The notes below the pieces were generated by a model. That model searched no databases and was not told where the DNA came from. It saw nothing but the letters and a program-made list of their open reading frames with translations. Shown here piece by piece: positions 18,497 to 28,358 of a stretch of 45,937 bases of DNA. The DNA lies in the NCBI GenBank assembly GCA_903889915.1, contig CAISZK010000296.1, positions 1-45,937 of the forward strand, given 5' to 3'. The position numbers and the translations under genes were made by a program. This DNA is from an uncultured Bacteroidota bacterium. GTDB taxonomy: Bacteria; Bacteroidota; Bacteroidia; Bacteroidales; CG2-30-32-10. Numbering within the stretch: position 1 is the first letter of the stretch; every line of letters begins with the position of its first letter.

Positions 18497-19834
18497 ATGC
18501 GAAAATTTAAGAACTTTTTTACTAGGATTTATCATTTTATCACGCATGAAATCTGGCAAATCAGAATGGAAGACCTTCCTAAAGCCAAGGCAATTCTCGT
18601 AAGACAATTAAAGATAATTGTACTTGCTGTCAAAGGTTTTAAAGAAGATGAGTGTTCACTGAGGGCATCAGCTTTGACTTATTATGCAATGATGTCAATA
18701 GTGCCAATTGTAGCCATGACATTTGCGATTGCAAAAGGATTTGGTTTTGAAAAAAAGCTTGAAGACCAGATAACAAAATCATTTAATGGTGATGTTGAGA
18801 TTATAAAAATGGTTATAAAATTTGCCAACAACCTTATCGAAAAAGCACAGGGAGGACTCATTGCCGGTGTTGGACTTATCGTATTATTGTGGGCTGTGAT
18901 GGAAATGCTCAGTAATATGGAAGAATCCTTCAACGAAATTTGGGAGCAGAAAGAATCGCGGCGCTTTTGGAGAAAATTCAGTGACTATTTTTCGATGATG
19001 CTGATTGCTCCAATTCTTATTATAGTTTCAAGCAGTGCCACTGTTTTTGTGTCGTCTGCTGTTAGCACCATGTCGAATGAATATGCACTAATTGGTGTTG
19101 TTGGACCATTTATCTCTTTTCTTTTAAGATGGTCACCTTTTATAATTTGCTGGGTATTGTTCACTCTCGTTTATATTGTAATTCCGAACACAAAAGTAAA
19201 ATTCCGTTCAGCTCTGATAGGTGGTATTATTGCAGGAACAATTTATCAGTTGACACAAATGGGATATTTTATACTTCAACTTGAACTGATAGATGTGAGT
19301 GCTGTATATGGTAGCTTTGCTGCACTTCCCTTACTTTTTGTTTGGTTAAGGGTCAGCTGGATTGCATTGTTATTGGGTGCTGAGATTGCTTATGCAAACC
19401 AAAATGTTCATAAATTTCAACACGACCTTGATGTTGCACATATCAGTGCAAGATATAAACGAATAATTTCTTTGCTTATCACACATCTCCTGATAAAGAA
19501 TTTTTCAAAAGGAGAGAAACCTATGACAGATTCAGAAATCTCGCAAAAGCTTGCAGTTCCCGTACGAGTAATAAGGCAGGTGATTTATGAATTGAAGGAA
19601 TGCGGAATTGTTTCTGAGTTGAGAACCCACACTGAAAAAGAATTTGCCTATCAACCTGCTTTGGACATTCATCAAATGACAATACAGTTTGTTGTTGAAA
19701 AGCTGGATGACAGGGGAGAATTTGAAATGAAGCTTCATCCGACACAATCTTATAAGGCTATTACGGAGTCTATGAACGATTTCAGTAAAATGATTGAAAA
19801 CTGTGGAGCAAACAGACTTTTAATGGACATTTAA
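18497..19834 (+). CDS. YihY/BrkB family inner-membrane protein
   Basis: SLRASALTYYAMMSIVPIVAMTFAIAKGFG, PNTKVKFRSALIGGIIAGTIYQL, YGSFAALPLLFVWLRVSWIALLLGAEIAYANQN. ORF-track start at 18467 overlaps the citF terminator, so the internal Met (18497) is preferred. Confidence 0.9.
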   Translation: MRKFKNFFTRIYHFITHEIWQIRMEDLPKAKAILVRQLKIIVLAVKGFKEDECSLRASALTYYAMMSIVPIVAMTFAIAKGFGFEKKLEDQITKSFNGDVEIIKMVIKFANNLIEKAQGGLIAGVGLIVLLWAVMEMLSNMEESFNEIWEQKESRRFWRKFSDYFSMMLIAPILIIVSSSATVFVSSAVSTMSNEYALIGVVGPFISFLLRWSPFIICWVLFTLVYIVIPNTKVKFRSALIGGIIAGTIYQLTQMGYFILQLELIDVSAVYGSFAALPLLFVWLRVSWIALLLGAEIAYANQNVHKFQHDLDVAHISARYKRIISLLITHLLIKNFSKGEKPMTDSEISQKLAVPVRVIRQVIYELKECGIVSELRTHTEKEFAYQPALDIHQMTIQFVVEKLDDRGEFEMKLHPTQSYKAITESMNDFSKMIENCGANRLLMDI

Positions 19835-19845
19835 AATAAATCAAA

Positions 19846-20772
19846 ATGAAAATTGCAAATAGTGTTTTAGAGTTAATCGGTAAAACCCCGATAGTAAAAT
19901 TAAACAAATTTTCAGATGGTTGTTTTGGCAGCTTGTATGGGAAGTTAGAATTCTTTAATCCTGCATCATCTGTCAAGGACCGGATCGCCTTAGCAATGAT
20001 TGAAGATGCGGAAAAAAAAGGCTTGATTGGAAAGAACACCGTGATCATTGAGCCCACAAGTGGTAATACCGGCATTGGGCTGGCTATGGTTTGTGCAGTG
20101 AAAGGGTATAGACTTATACTGACTATGCCCGAAAGTATGAGCATGGAACGACGCAACATTCTCAAAGGATTTGGTGCACAATTGGAGCTGACTCCTGCCC
20201 CTCAGGCAATGATGGGTGCTATCGCAAAAGCAGAAGAACTACGCAAAACGATAAAGGATTCTTTCATGCCCCAGCAATTTGATAACCCTGCTAACCCCGG
20301 GATACACAGAAAAACCACCGCTGAAGAAATATGGAATGATACTGATGGTAAAATTGATTTCTTTGTTTCCGGTGTAGGTACAGGAGGCACAATAACAGGT
20401 GTTGGGGAAATTTTGAAATCAAGAAAGCCGGCATTAAAAACAATTGCTGTTGAACCGGCAAACGCTCCTGTACTGTCAGGTGGAACATTTTCATCTCATA
20501 AAATACAAGGGATTGGAGCTGGGTTTATTCCTCAAATATTGAATAGGGATGTAATTGATGAAGTAATCACAGTTACAAATGAAGATGCATTTGATTCAGC
20601 AAAAAGGTTGATTAGAGATGAAGGTATTCTATGTGGTATTTCTTCAGGGGCTATTGCCTGGGCTGCAAAACAAGTTGCTTTGAGACCCAAAAATAAAGGC
20701 AAAATGATAGTGTTTATGGTTTGCGACACAGCAGAAAGGTATTTAAGTACGGATCTGTTTAAATTTGACTAA
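19846..20772 (+). CDS. cysK: Cysteine synthase A
   Basis: 308 aa; [62 protein letters not shown]. Confidence 0.95.
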   Translation: MKIANSVLELIGKTPIVKLNKFSDGCFGSLYGKLEFFNPASSVKDRIALAMIEDAEKKGLIGKNTVIIEPTSGNTGIGLAMVCAVKGYRLILTMPESMSMERRNILKGFGAQLELTPAPQAMMGAIAKAEELRKTIKDSFMPQQFDNPANPGIHRKTTAEEIWNDTDGKIDFFVSGVGTGGTITGVGEILKSRKPALKTIAVEPANAPVLSGGTFSSHKIQGIGAGFIPQILNRDVIDEVITVTNEDAFDSAKRLIRDEGILCGISSGAIAWAAKQVALRPKNKGKMIVFMVCDTAERYLSTDLFKFD

Positions 20773-20773
20773 A

Positions 20774-21664
20774 ATGAAAAAACATTCTGATTACAAAATG
20801 ATGATTGCTTCTGTTGTTACAGAACTAAACAACTTCAAAGAATATAGTTGGCTGCATCATAATTCACCGGAAATGCCCTCAATTGAAAAAGTTGATCAAA
20901 TCATGCTGCTTTTGAAAAAGACTATTTTTCCAGGTTTTTTCGGACATTCCAATGTTAGTGGTGATTTGTTGAATTATTTTTTGGGTGCCGATATTGATAA
21001 TATTTATCGAATGCTTTCAGAACAAATTAAAAGAGGATTTTGCTTTGATTGTAGTGATGATTCTAAAAATTGCGCAGGTTGTGAAGTGAAGGCTGTTGAT
21101 CTGGCTTCTAAATTTATTTTGCAGCTTCCGAAAATAAAAAGAAATCTTGCAACTGATGTTGTTGCCGCCTACAATGGCGACCCTGCCGCTATGAATTATG
21201 CCCAAACTATTTTTTGTTATCCAAGTATTTTGTCACTGACCTATCACCGGATTGCACATGAATTGCTGAAGTTGGGAGTGCCATTACTTCCAAGAATTAT
21301 TTCTGAAATGGCTCATTCGAAGACAGGCATAGATATACATCCGGGAGCTTCAATTGGTGAATATTTTTTCATTGATCACGGAACTGGTGTTGTGATTGGT
21401 GAAACTGCCATTATTGGCAATAATGTCAGGTTATATCAGGGTGTCACTCTGGGTGCAGTTAGTTTTCCATTGGATGAAAACAAAAAACCAATCAAAGGAA
21501 TTGTTCGCCATCCTATTGTTGAAAATGACGTGATAATTTATTCAAACTCGACTTTGTTAGGACGCATTACTATTGGCAAAGGTGCAGTTATTGGAGCCAA
21601 TATGTGGATCACCCATGATGTGCCTCCCGGTGCAAAAGAGATGAAAGAAAACAAGACAAAATAA
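20774..21664 (+). CDS. cysE: Serine O-acetyltransferase (EpsC-type long form)
   Basis: Hexapeptide repeats GIDIHPGASIGEYFFIDHGTGVVIGETAIIGNNVRLYQGVTLGA; follows cysK; ATG at 20774 preferred over upstream TTG. Confidence 0.92.
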   Translation: MKKHSDYKMMIASVVTELNNFKEYSWLHHNSPEMPSIEKVDQIMLLLKKTIFPGFFGHSNVSGDLLNYFLGADIDNIYRMLSEQIKRGFCFDCSDDSKNCAGCEVKAVDLASKFILQLPKIKRNLATDVVAAYNGDPAAMNYAQTIFCYPSILSLTYHRIAHELLKLGVPLLPRIISEMAHSKTGIDIHPGASIGEYFFIDHGTGVVIGETAIIGNNVRLYQGVTLGAVSFPLDENKKPIKGIVRHPIVENDVIIYSNSTLLGRITIGKGAVIGANMWITHDVPPGAKEMKENKTK

Positions 21665-21666
21665 GG

Positions 21667-21701
21667 TTATTCTTGAATCCCCTTTTTTTGTTCAAGAATA
21701 A
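21667..21701. other. Intergenic hairpin after cysE (possible terminator)
   Basis: ttattcttgaa (21667-21677) / ttcaagaataa (21691-21701), perfect 11-bp arms; the T-run lies in the loop, not after the stem. Confidence 0.5.
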
Positions 21702-21976
21702 ATTGAGTTACGCATGATGAATTCAATCTAATTTGGGCCCATGCGGACTATTGATCAGTGATGATTTCTTCTGAGTCAAAAGAGGATTAGCGTACTAGAT
21801 ATTCCATAGGTTTTTCCTTTCCAAAGATCAATAAGTTTTTTTGTTAATAACATCTTAAAAGTTTTTATCATCTCTTAAGTCTTATGAATTTTTGATAATT
21901 TTGAATGATCAAATTAATCCGAAATCTTTAACCAATATTTTTTATCCAAGTTAAATTTTATCAAAAAACTTAAACT

Positions 21977-22780
21977 ATGAAAAAGACAGCCATTTTACCA
22001 ACCCTTTTCCTTGCATTTATCATTGCCACATTAAATTCTTGTACAAAAACTGGTCCTGCAGGACCACAAGGTAATACAGGTGCAACAGGTCCAAATCTTT
22101 CCGGCACTTTACAAGGATATGTGCAGCTTTATGATCAATATGGTTATAGAATATACACTCCCCAGGATTCATCACTTTTGCAGGTAGGGACAAACTCAAT
22201 TCGTACAGATTTGAATGGAAAATATTCTTTGACATTAACTACAGGTACCTATGATATAAATATCACATCAAGACCTGGTGGTAATTATGGCGCATCCAAA
22301 ATTCAGGGGTTACAATTTACTGGTGGTGGAACATTAGACAGGGATGCAGCTTTATCACAAGTCCCAACATTTTCGGTAATCTCAGTCACAGCCAAAGACA
22401 CCGCTTTTCCAGCAGCGAACCCTGTACACTATATTAAAATTACCGGTACTGTAAACTCAACGGATACCAAGCCCAGAACTGTTGGAGTTTTCTTTAATAC
22501 AACAGCGAACGTTTCATCAGTTCCTGCAAATTATTTATATGCTTATGATCCTACCAACCCTGTGGTTGCTGCTAATAGCACCACATTTTCTTTTAATGTG
22601 AAATCTCAAAACATTTATCTAATGACAGACCTCGTTCCCACACAGACAGTATATCTTGCAGTTTATCCTGCTGCTGTTAATTGGAACAGTACGTCCAATT
22701 ATCTGGACTATGCTTCAGACAAAAAAATCTATACTGCAATTGGATCAACTCCTGTAAATGCAAGTGCAGTGATGCAATAA
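21977..22780 (+). CDS. Lipoprotein with short collagen-like stretch and carboxypeptidase-regulatory-like domain
   Basis: Lipobox TLNSCTK; GPAGPQGNTGATGP; SIRTDLNGKYSLTLTTGTYDINIT. Confidence 0.75.
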   Translation: MKKTAILPTLFLAFIIATLNSCTKTGPAGPQGNTGATGPNLSGTLQGYVQLYDQYGYRIYTPQDSSLLQVGTNSIRTDLNGKYSLTLTTGTYDINITSRPGGNYGASKIQGLQFTGGGTLDRDAALSQVPTFSVISVTAKDTAFPAANPVHYIKITGTVNSTDTKPRTVGVFFNTTANVSSVPANYLYAYDPTNPVVAANSTTFSFNVKSQNIYLMTDLVPTQTVYLAVYPAAVNWNSTSNYLDYASDKKIYTAIGSTPVNASAVMQ

Positions 22781-22816
22781 TTGGTTCATTTTTTTATTAC
22801 AGTCTTTTTTGAGATT

Positions 22817-24037
22817 TTAATTACAGATCTTCGCAGATTGTTCAATAGCTTCTTTTAATCCCATTTGAGCAGCAGTTTTCAGGTCGGCACATGCACCTGC
22901 AGTATCTTTGTTCATGTCTTTAATGGCGCCTCTCAGGTAATAAGCTTCCGCTGTGGGTTTGAATTTTATTGCATTATTCAGGTCGTCCAGTGCCAGTGTA
23001 TATTTTTTTTGATCAAAATAGAGTGAGCCTCGTTTCTCGTATGCTAATCCATTATTCGGATTTATTGTAATGGCCTTGTTATAGTCTGCTATTGCACCTG
23101 TTGTTTTTTTGAGTTTTTCATTCGCCAAAGCCCTGTAGATATAAGGAGTTTCGTCCTTTGAGTTTAGTGTAATTGCTTTTGTGAGGTCTTTAATTGCCAG
23201 ATCATAGTTGCCCAAATTGTCATAACATATTCCGCGATTAAGAAAGTCTTTTGCTTCTTTCGATTTATAAGTGGTTATCAGAACAGTATAATCTGCTGCT
23301 GCCTCCTTGTATTTTTCACTCGTCAAATAAGCTTTCGCCCGACTTGAATAAATTTTCTCATCTGCAATTTTAAGATCTATTGCAGCAGTAAAATCTTTTA
23401 TAGCTTCAGTCGTTTTTAAAAGTGAATCATTCAAAAGCCCCCTGTAATAATAAGCGTTTGCGTAATTTTTATTCAATTGAATGGTTTTGCTAAAGTCGGA
23501 AATTGCCAGATCTGATTTTTGGTATTTCATATCAGCATAACCACGCAAATAATAATAACGGGCGCTGTCAGGCTTTAGCGTAATACAAGAAGTATAATCA
23601 GCAATTGCCAGTTTATACTTTCCTTCTCTGACATAGATCTCAGCCCTTCTCAGGTATGGCGGAATGAATTTTGGCTTTATTGTAATTGCACTTGTATAGT
23701 CTGCCATTGCAGATTTATCATCGTTTTGATTAACATAAAAATTTCCTCTGTAATAAAATGCCTGGTAATAATCGGGTTTCTTTTGAATAGCCATTTTATA
23801 GTCTGCCAGTGCAAGATCAGTCTTATTCAATGTGTCATAACAGCGGCCTCTGTCGAGCCATGCATCATAATAATAAGGGCTTTGTACCACAACTTTCGTA
23901 TAAAGAACAATGGCGCCATTGATGTCGCCACGTTTCATTTTAGCCACTGCAGAATCATACATGTCATTTGCAGTCTGGCCAAAAACTTCATTAAATAGAA
24001 GCATTGTAAAAAAGAGGAGGAAAATGTTTTTCTTCAT
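22817..24037 (-). CDS. Secreted tetratricopeptide repeat protein
   Basis: About 10 TPR units (e.g. AYYYRGLLNDSLLKTTEAIKDFTAAI); signal peptide from internal Met MKKNIFLLFFTMLLFNEVFGQ. Confidence 0.88.
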   Translation of the reverse strand: MKKNIFLLFFTMLLFNEVFGQTANDMYDSAVAKMKRGDINGAIVLYTKVVVQSPYYYDAWLDRGRCYDTLNKTDLALADYKMAIQKKPDYYQAFYYRGNFYVNQNDDKSAMADYTSAITIKPKFIPPYLRRAEIYVREGKYKLAIADYTSCITLKPDSARYYYLRGYADMKYQKSDLAISDFSKTIQLNKNYANAYYYRGLLNDSLLKTTEAIKDFTAAIDLKIADEKIYSSRAKAYLTSEKYKEAAADYTVLITTYKSKEAKDFLNRGICYDNLGNYDLAIKDLTKAITLNSKDETPYIYRALANEKLKKTTGAIADYNKAITINPNNGLAYEKRGSLYFDQKKYTLALDDLNNAIKFKPTAEAYYLRGAIKDMNKDTAGACADLKTAAQMGLKEAIEQSAKICN

Positions 24038-24078
24038 GTTCACTTTTAATATTAATTTAGCCATACAAAATTAATGAA

Positions 24079-25368
24079 ATGAATCTAACAAAACGCGATC
24101 GTGAAATAATCTGGCACCCGTACACCCAAATGAAAGATTCATCAGTGATTGGAATTGTGAAAGGGGAGGAGGCTTACCTTTTTGATGAGGAAGGAAACAA
24201 GTATATTGATGCTGTTTCTTCATGGTGGGTGAACACACTCGGACATTCAAACAAATATATTGCTGAAAAAATTTCAGAACAACTTTATACACTCGAACAT
24301 GTAATTTTCGCCGGGTTTACGCATCCCAAAGCAGTTGAGATTGCTGAACGATTGCTGAAACACCTGCCTGCAAACCAGAAAAAAATATTTTTTTCTGACA
24401 ATGGTTCTACAGCCATTGAAGTAGCATTGAAAATGGCAATTCAATATTGGGAAAATAAAAAGATCGGGAAGAATAAGATCATTGCTTTTCGGGATGCATA
24501 TCATGGCGATACTTTCGGAGCAATGTCAGTGAGTGGACGTGGCGTTTTTACACAACCATTTAACAGGTTTCTTTTTGATGTGGAATTTATTGACACTCCT
24601 GTAAAGTTGAAAGAAAACGATTCTTTCAGACAATTGGAGAAGGCAGTTGTATCCGGGAATATCGCTGCATTTATTTTTGAACCTCTTGTATTGGGTGCCG
24701 GTGGTATGATCATGTATGAACCCGAAATACTGGAAAAGATGATCAGTTTCTGTAAAGCGAATCATGTTATTACCATTGCCGATGAGGTTATGACAGGATT
24801 TTACAGGTCAGGTAATTTTTTCGCAACTGATATTATTGCTGAGAAGCCCGATATTTTCTGTCTTTCAAAAGGAATAACAGGTGGAGTGATGGCAATGGGA
24901 GTAACATCCTGTTCACAAGAAATTTTTGATGCTTTTCTTTCGGATGATAAAACAAAAACTCTTTATCATGGCCATTCTTACACTGCCAATCCCATTGCCT
25001 GCACTGCTGCAACTGCAAGTATGGATTTGTATGAGGAACCTTCTTGTTATGCAAATATCAAAAGAATTGAAGAGAAGCATAAAGTGTTTTTTGAGAAGAT
25101 CAAAAATCATTCGTCTATCCTTGACATTCGTCAAAAAGGTACTATTATAGCTTTGGAATTATATGCTGATGAAGACACATCCTATTTGAATTCTTTGCGC
25201 GATAAAGCTTATGCTTTCTTTTTAAACAAAGGAATTATTCTTCGCCCGCTTGGGAACATTATTTATGTCCTTCCACCATATTGCATAAGCAATGATGATC
25301 TCGATTACATTTATCAGTCAATTGAAGAATTTTTAAATACCCAAATAAAATCAGGGAAAAGAACATAA
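24079..25368 (+). CDS. bioA: Adenosylmethionine-8-amino-7-oxononanoate aminotransferase
   Basis: 429 aa; IWHPYTQMKDS, SSWWVNTLGHS, FSDNGSTAIEVALKMA, ADEVMTGFYRSG, LSKGITGG, YHGHSYTANPIAC. Confidence 0.95.
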   Translation: MNLTKRDREIIWHPYTQMKDSSVIGIVKGEEAYLFDEEGNKYIDAVSSWWVNTLGHSNKYIAEKISEQLYTLEHVIFAGFTHPKAVEIAERLLKHLPANQKKIFFSDNGSTAIEVALKMAIQYWENKKIGKNKIIAFRDAYHGDTFGAMSVSGRGVFTQPFNRFLFDVEFIDTPVKLKENDSFRQLEKAVVSGNIAAFIFEPLVLGAGGMIMYEPEILEKMISFCKANHVITIADEVMTGFYRSGNFFATDIIAEKPDIFCLSKGITGGVMAMGVTSCSQEIFDAFLSDDKTKTLYHGHSYTANPIACTAATASMDLYEEPSCYANIKRIEEKHKVFFEKIKNHSSILDIRQKGTIIALELYADEDTSYLNSLRDKAYAFFLNKGIILRPLGNIIYVLPPYCISNDDLDYIYQSIEEFLNTQIKSGKRT

Positions 25369-25402
25369 TATTTGGCGGGTTTTTGCGTTATTCAAATAGA
25401 CC

Positions 25403-25921
25403 ATGCAAACGGATTATTATAAAATATTAGGTTTGACACCATCGGCTACACCTGAACAGATCAGGCAAGCTTACAGGACCAAAGCCAAACTTTACCATCC
25501 TGATATCAATAATAATCCAAATGCCAAAGTTCTTTTCCAGCTGATCAATGAGGCATATCAGGTATTGGTGAATCCTGACAAGAAAAGATGGTATGATTTT
25601 AAGTTAAAATATCCAACAACAACGGGTATCAAGCCTGAACCTGCGAGAAGGAGGGCTGCTACTTACGAATCATATTACCGGGCACAAACGCGTGCTGAGC
25701 AGGAAAAGAAGGAGGAAAAAGAGTTTAGAAAATACAGGAAAACCTTTCTCGATAATTTTTTGTTCTATTTTCTTGTTGTAGCAGGAGCAGTCGCAATTTT
25801 GTTTGATGTCATAAATTTCTTTGATGACAAGGTAAGCCAGAAAAGTGTGGCTGGAATTATTTTCGGTGTGTGGTTTTTGTTCCTTTTATTTTACGGTTGG
25901 AATTTGATGAGTAAAAAATAA
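25403..25921 (+). CDS. J-domain (DnaJ-like) membrane protein
   Basis: DYYKILGLTPSATPEQIRQAYRTKAKLYHPDIN; two C-terminal hydrophobic segments. Confidence 0.88.
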   Translation: MQTDYYKILGLTPSATPEQIRQAYRTKAKLYHPDINNNPNAKVLFQLINEAYQVLVNPDKKRWYDFKLKYPTTTGIKPEPARRRAATYESYYRAQTRAEQEKKEEKEFRKYRKTFLDNFLFYFLVVAGAVAILFDVINFFDDKVSQKSVAGIIFGVWFLFLLFYGWNLMSKK

Positions 25922-25938
25922 AGGTATTCTTCGCATTT

Positions 25939-26700
25939 CTATTTTCTGGTTTCTTCTTCATTCCAGATTTGCCATGATTTTTCAGCCTGAAGATACAGCA
26001 TTTGTAAGCCATTGCTTACTGTTGCTCCTTTTTCAATTCCTTTTTTCATGAAAAGAGTTTCTGTAGGATTATAAACCAGGTCGAATAATAAATGCTCGTT
26101 TGTTAGAAACTGATAAGGGATTTCTGGCGCTTCATTTATGTTGGGAAACATGCCCGCAGGTGTAGTGTTGACGATAAGGGTATGTGATGAAATAATATCT
26201 TTTGTCAGGTCCGAATAGTTTAAAGCATTTGGCGATTTATTAGTGTTTCTTGTTACAGAAATAAATTGAATGTTCAGTTTTTTTAGAACAAAAGCAACGG
26301 CCTTCGAAGCTCCCCCTGTTCCAAGAATTATTGCTTTCTGATGTTGTTTTTGCAGAAGTGGTTTCAGGCTTTCTTCAAATCCGAAAATATCAGTATTAAA
26401 ACCTTTGAGTGAAATGTCTTCATTTCGTGTAATCCTGATACAGTTGACAGCGCCTATGTTTTCAGCAAGAGGATCAATAGAATTCAGGTATTGTATTACA
26501 CTTTCCTTGTAGGGTATAGTTACACTCAAACCCTGCAATTCCGGAGTGATTTTGATCAGTTCAGGAAGTTTGTTCAGATCTGTTAAGGGGAAAAGTTCGA
26601 AACGGACATCATGAATGCCTTCCCTGTAAAACTTTTCTGAAAAATATTGCGCGGAAAAGGAATGAGAGAGTGGATAACCGATCAATCCATATTGAATCAT
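25939..26700 (-). CDS. aroE: Shikimate dehydrogenase
   Basis: YGLIGYPLSHSFSAQYFSEKF, GLSVTIPYKE, AVNCIRI, GFNTDIFGFEESL, ILGTGGASKAV, NTTPAGM. Confidence 0.94.
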   Translation of the reverse strand: MIQYGLIGYPLSHSFSAQYFSEKFYREGIHDVRFELFPLTDLNKLPELIKITPELQGLSVTIPYKESVIQYLNSIDPLAENIGAVNCIRITRNEDISLKGFNTDIFGFEESLKPLLQKQHQKAIILGTGGASKAVAFVLKKLNIQFISVTRNTNKSPNALNYSDLTKDIISSHTLIVNTTPAGMFPNINEAPEIPYQFLTNEHLLFDLVYNPTETLFMKKGIEKGATVSNGLQMLYLQAEKSWQIWNEEETRK

Positions 26701-26829
26701 TCCCTGGTATCTTTAATTTTTATTGAAGTTTGTTGGCGTCAGTTAAAAGGAATGTGATATTCTTTTGAGTAAGGATAGGCTGAAATTAAGAGTATCCTCT
26801 ATCCGTTATACTATCACGCTTCAATAACT

Positions 26830-27456
26830 CTATGCCCGAATTTTACTGTTAACTTTTGCCTTGTAAAGTTTATAGCCTGCGTAAACAATGATGAGGAATA
26901 GTCCAACTACAACAACCATATCAATGGCGCTGCTGTATTTTAGAATTTCATCCCAGTTACTCTTCAGCGTGATGCCGACATAAGTCAGAATGGCGTTCCA
27001 GCAGGCTGCACCTATAATGGTGTAAAGGCAAAACTTCCAGATTTTCATTTTTCCCATCCCTGCCGGTATGGAAATAAGATGTCTTACGACAGGTATAAAA
27101 CGGCAAATTAAAATTGTAAGGTCGCCTTTTTTCTGAAAATATTTTTCTGTAAGGTCAAGGTGGTGTTTGTCGAGCAATAAATATTTCCCAAATCTTTCCA
27201 CCAGTGGCCGACCACCATAATAACCCACATAGTATGAAATCAGTGATCCCACAATACTGCCAAGTGTGCTGAAAAAAACTATTCCGATAAAAGAAAAGTG
27301 TCCTCCTGCGATCAACATTCCTGCAAAAGGCATTACTGCTTCGCTGGGGACAGGAGCCACCATGCTTTCGAGTGCCATGAGAATGAAAATGCCGGCATAG
27401 CCGATGTTTCCTATAAATGCTGTGATGATAGGAACCAGAAATTTTGTTATACCCAT
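26830..27456 (-). CDS. DedA/SNARE-associated family membrane protein
   Basis: VPSEAVMPFAGMLIAGG, STLGSIVGSLISYYVGYYGGRPLVERFGKY, RFIPVVRHLISIPAGMGKM. Confidence 0.9.
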   Translation of the reverse strand: MGITKFLVPIITAFIGNIGYAGIFILMALESMVAPVPSEAVMPFAGMLIAGGHFSFIGIVFFSTLGSIVGSLISYYVGYYGGRPLVERFGKYLLLDKHHLDLTEKYFQKKGDLTILICRFIPVVRHLISIPAGMGKMKIWKFCLYTIIGAACWNAILTYVGITLKSNWDEILKYSSAIDMVVVVGLFLIIVYAGYKLYKAKVNSKIRA

Positions 27457-27468
27457 ACTTTATTTATG

Positions 27469-27545
27469 ATTTAAGATTTTTGATTTGAGATTTACCTGGA
27501 ATTTGGAATTTGAGACTTGGAATTTGGAACTTGGATCTTTTACTT
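27469..27545. repeat. Heptamer tract (ttggaat/ttggaac/ttgagat)
   Basis: tggaatttggaatttgagacttggaatttggaacttgg in the dedA/comA intergenic region. Confidence 0.75.
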
Positions 27546-28343
27546 TGAATCTGGTTTAATTCTCAAATTCTGGAATTCTTCCGGCAGAAACTGGAAGAAA
27601 GTGTCGCCCCTTAGTCCGATGCGTAATGTCTCAAGTGGAATTGCTTCGTTGGGTGCAATATTTCCGAGATTCACATTGGCCCCAAGCATTTTTACAAACC
27701 AAACTTGTTGTGATTTCAGGGGAGCTTCCCAAAGAATCTTGTCCTGGTCAACTTTTGCAACGATCTTGTTCACCAAAGCCACATGTGCATTCCCGTTTGG
27801 CCTGTAGATTCCAACTGTTCCACTTTCTCTTGCTTCAGCAATTACAAAGGAGGAGCCGGCATTCAATTCAGCTTGCATCATTGATATCCATTTGTTAGGC
27901 GCTGTAATGATGCCTGCTTCTTTGGAGCCTACTTCAGAAAGGACTGTATAGTCTTCTGATAATTTTTTGATGTATTCACATTTATCGTCCTGTTCCATTA
28001 AAATTGAACCATCAGAAACTTCAATAGCATCAACTTTAAATTTTTCAATCAGCTTGCGGTATTCTTTGAATTTATCGCGGATGATATAGGCTTCGAAGAG
28101 TGTGCCCCCGAAATATACTTTTATGTTTGCCTCTTTATACAACTGTATTTTTGTCATCACATCTTTTTCGCTCATAACGAAAGAAGTTCCAAAACCCAAC
28201 TTTGCAAAGTCAGTATATTCGCCGCCCGTTGCTATAAAATCTTCGGTCTCGCGAATGCTGAGTCCTTTATCCATTACCATAGTTACTCCGCTCTTTCTTG
28301 GTTTGCAAGGTCTGTCCGGAATATAATTAAGAAGAGATTTCAT
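27540..28343 (-). CDS. Phosphosulfolactate synthase-like protein (ComA family)
   Basis: 267 aa; PRKSGVTMVMDKGLSIRETEDFI, DFAKLGFGTSFV, YFGGTLFEA, DAIEVSDGSI, SEVGSKE, IAEARESGTVGIYRPNG, WEAPLKSQQVWFVKMLGANVNLGNI. Confidence 0.85.
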   Translation of the reverse strand: MKSLLNYIPDRPCKPRKSGVTMVMDKGLSIRETEDFIATGGEYTDFAKLGFGTSFVMSEKDVMTKIQLYKEANIKVYFGGTLFEAYIIRDKFKEYRKLIEKFKVDAIEVSDGSILMEQDDKCEYIKKLSEDYTVLSEVGSKEAGIITAPNKWISMMQAELNAGSSFVIAEARESGTVGIYRPNGNAHVALVNKIVAKVDQDKILWEAPLKSQQVWFVKMLGANVNLGNIAPNEAIPLETLRIGLRGDTFFQFLPEEFQNLRIKPDSK

Positions 28344-28358
28344 TGGTGTAGTATTATT

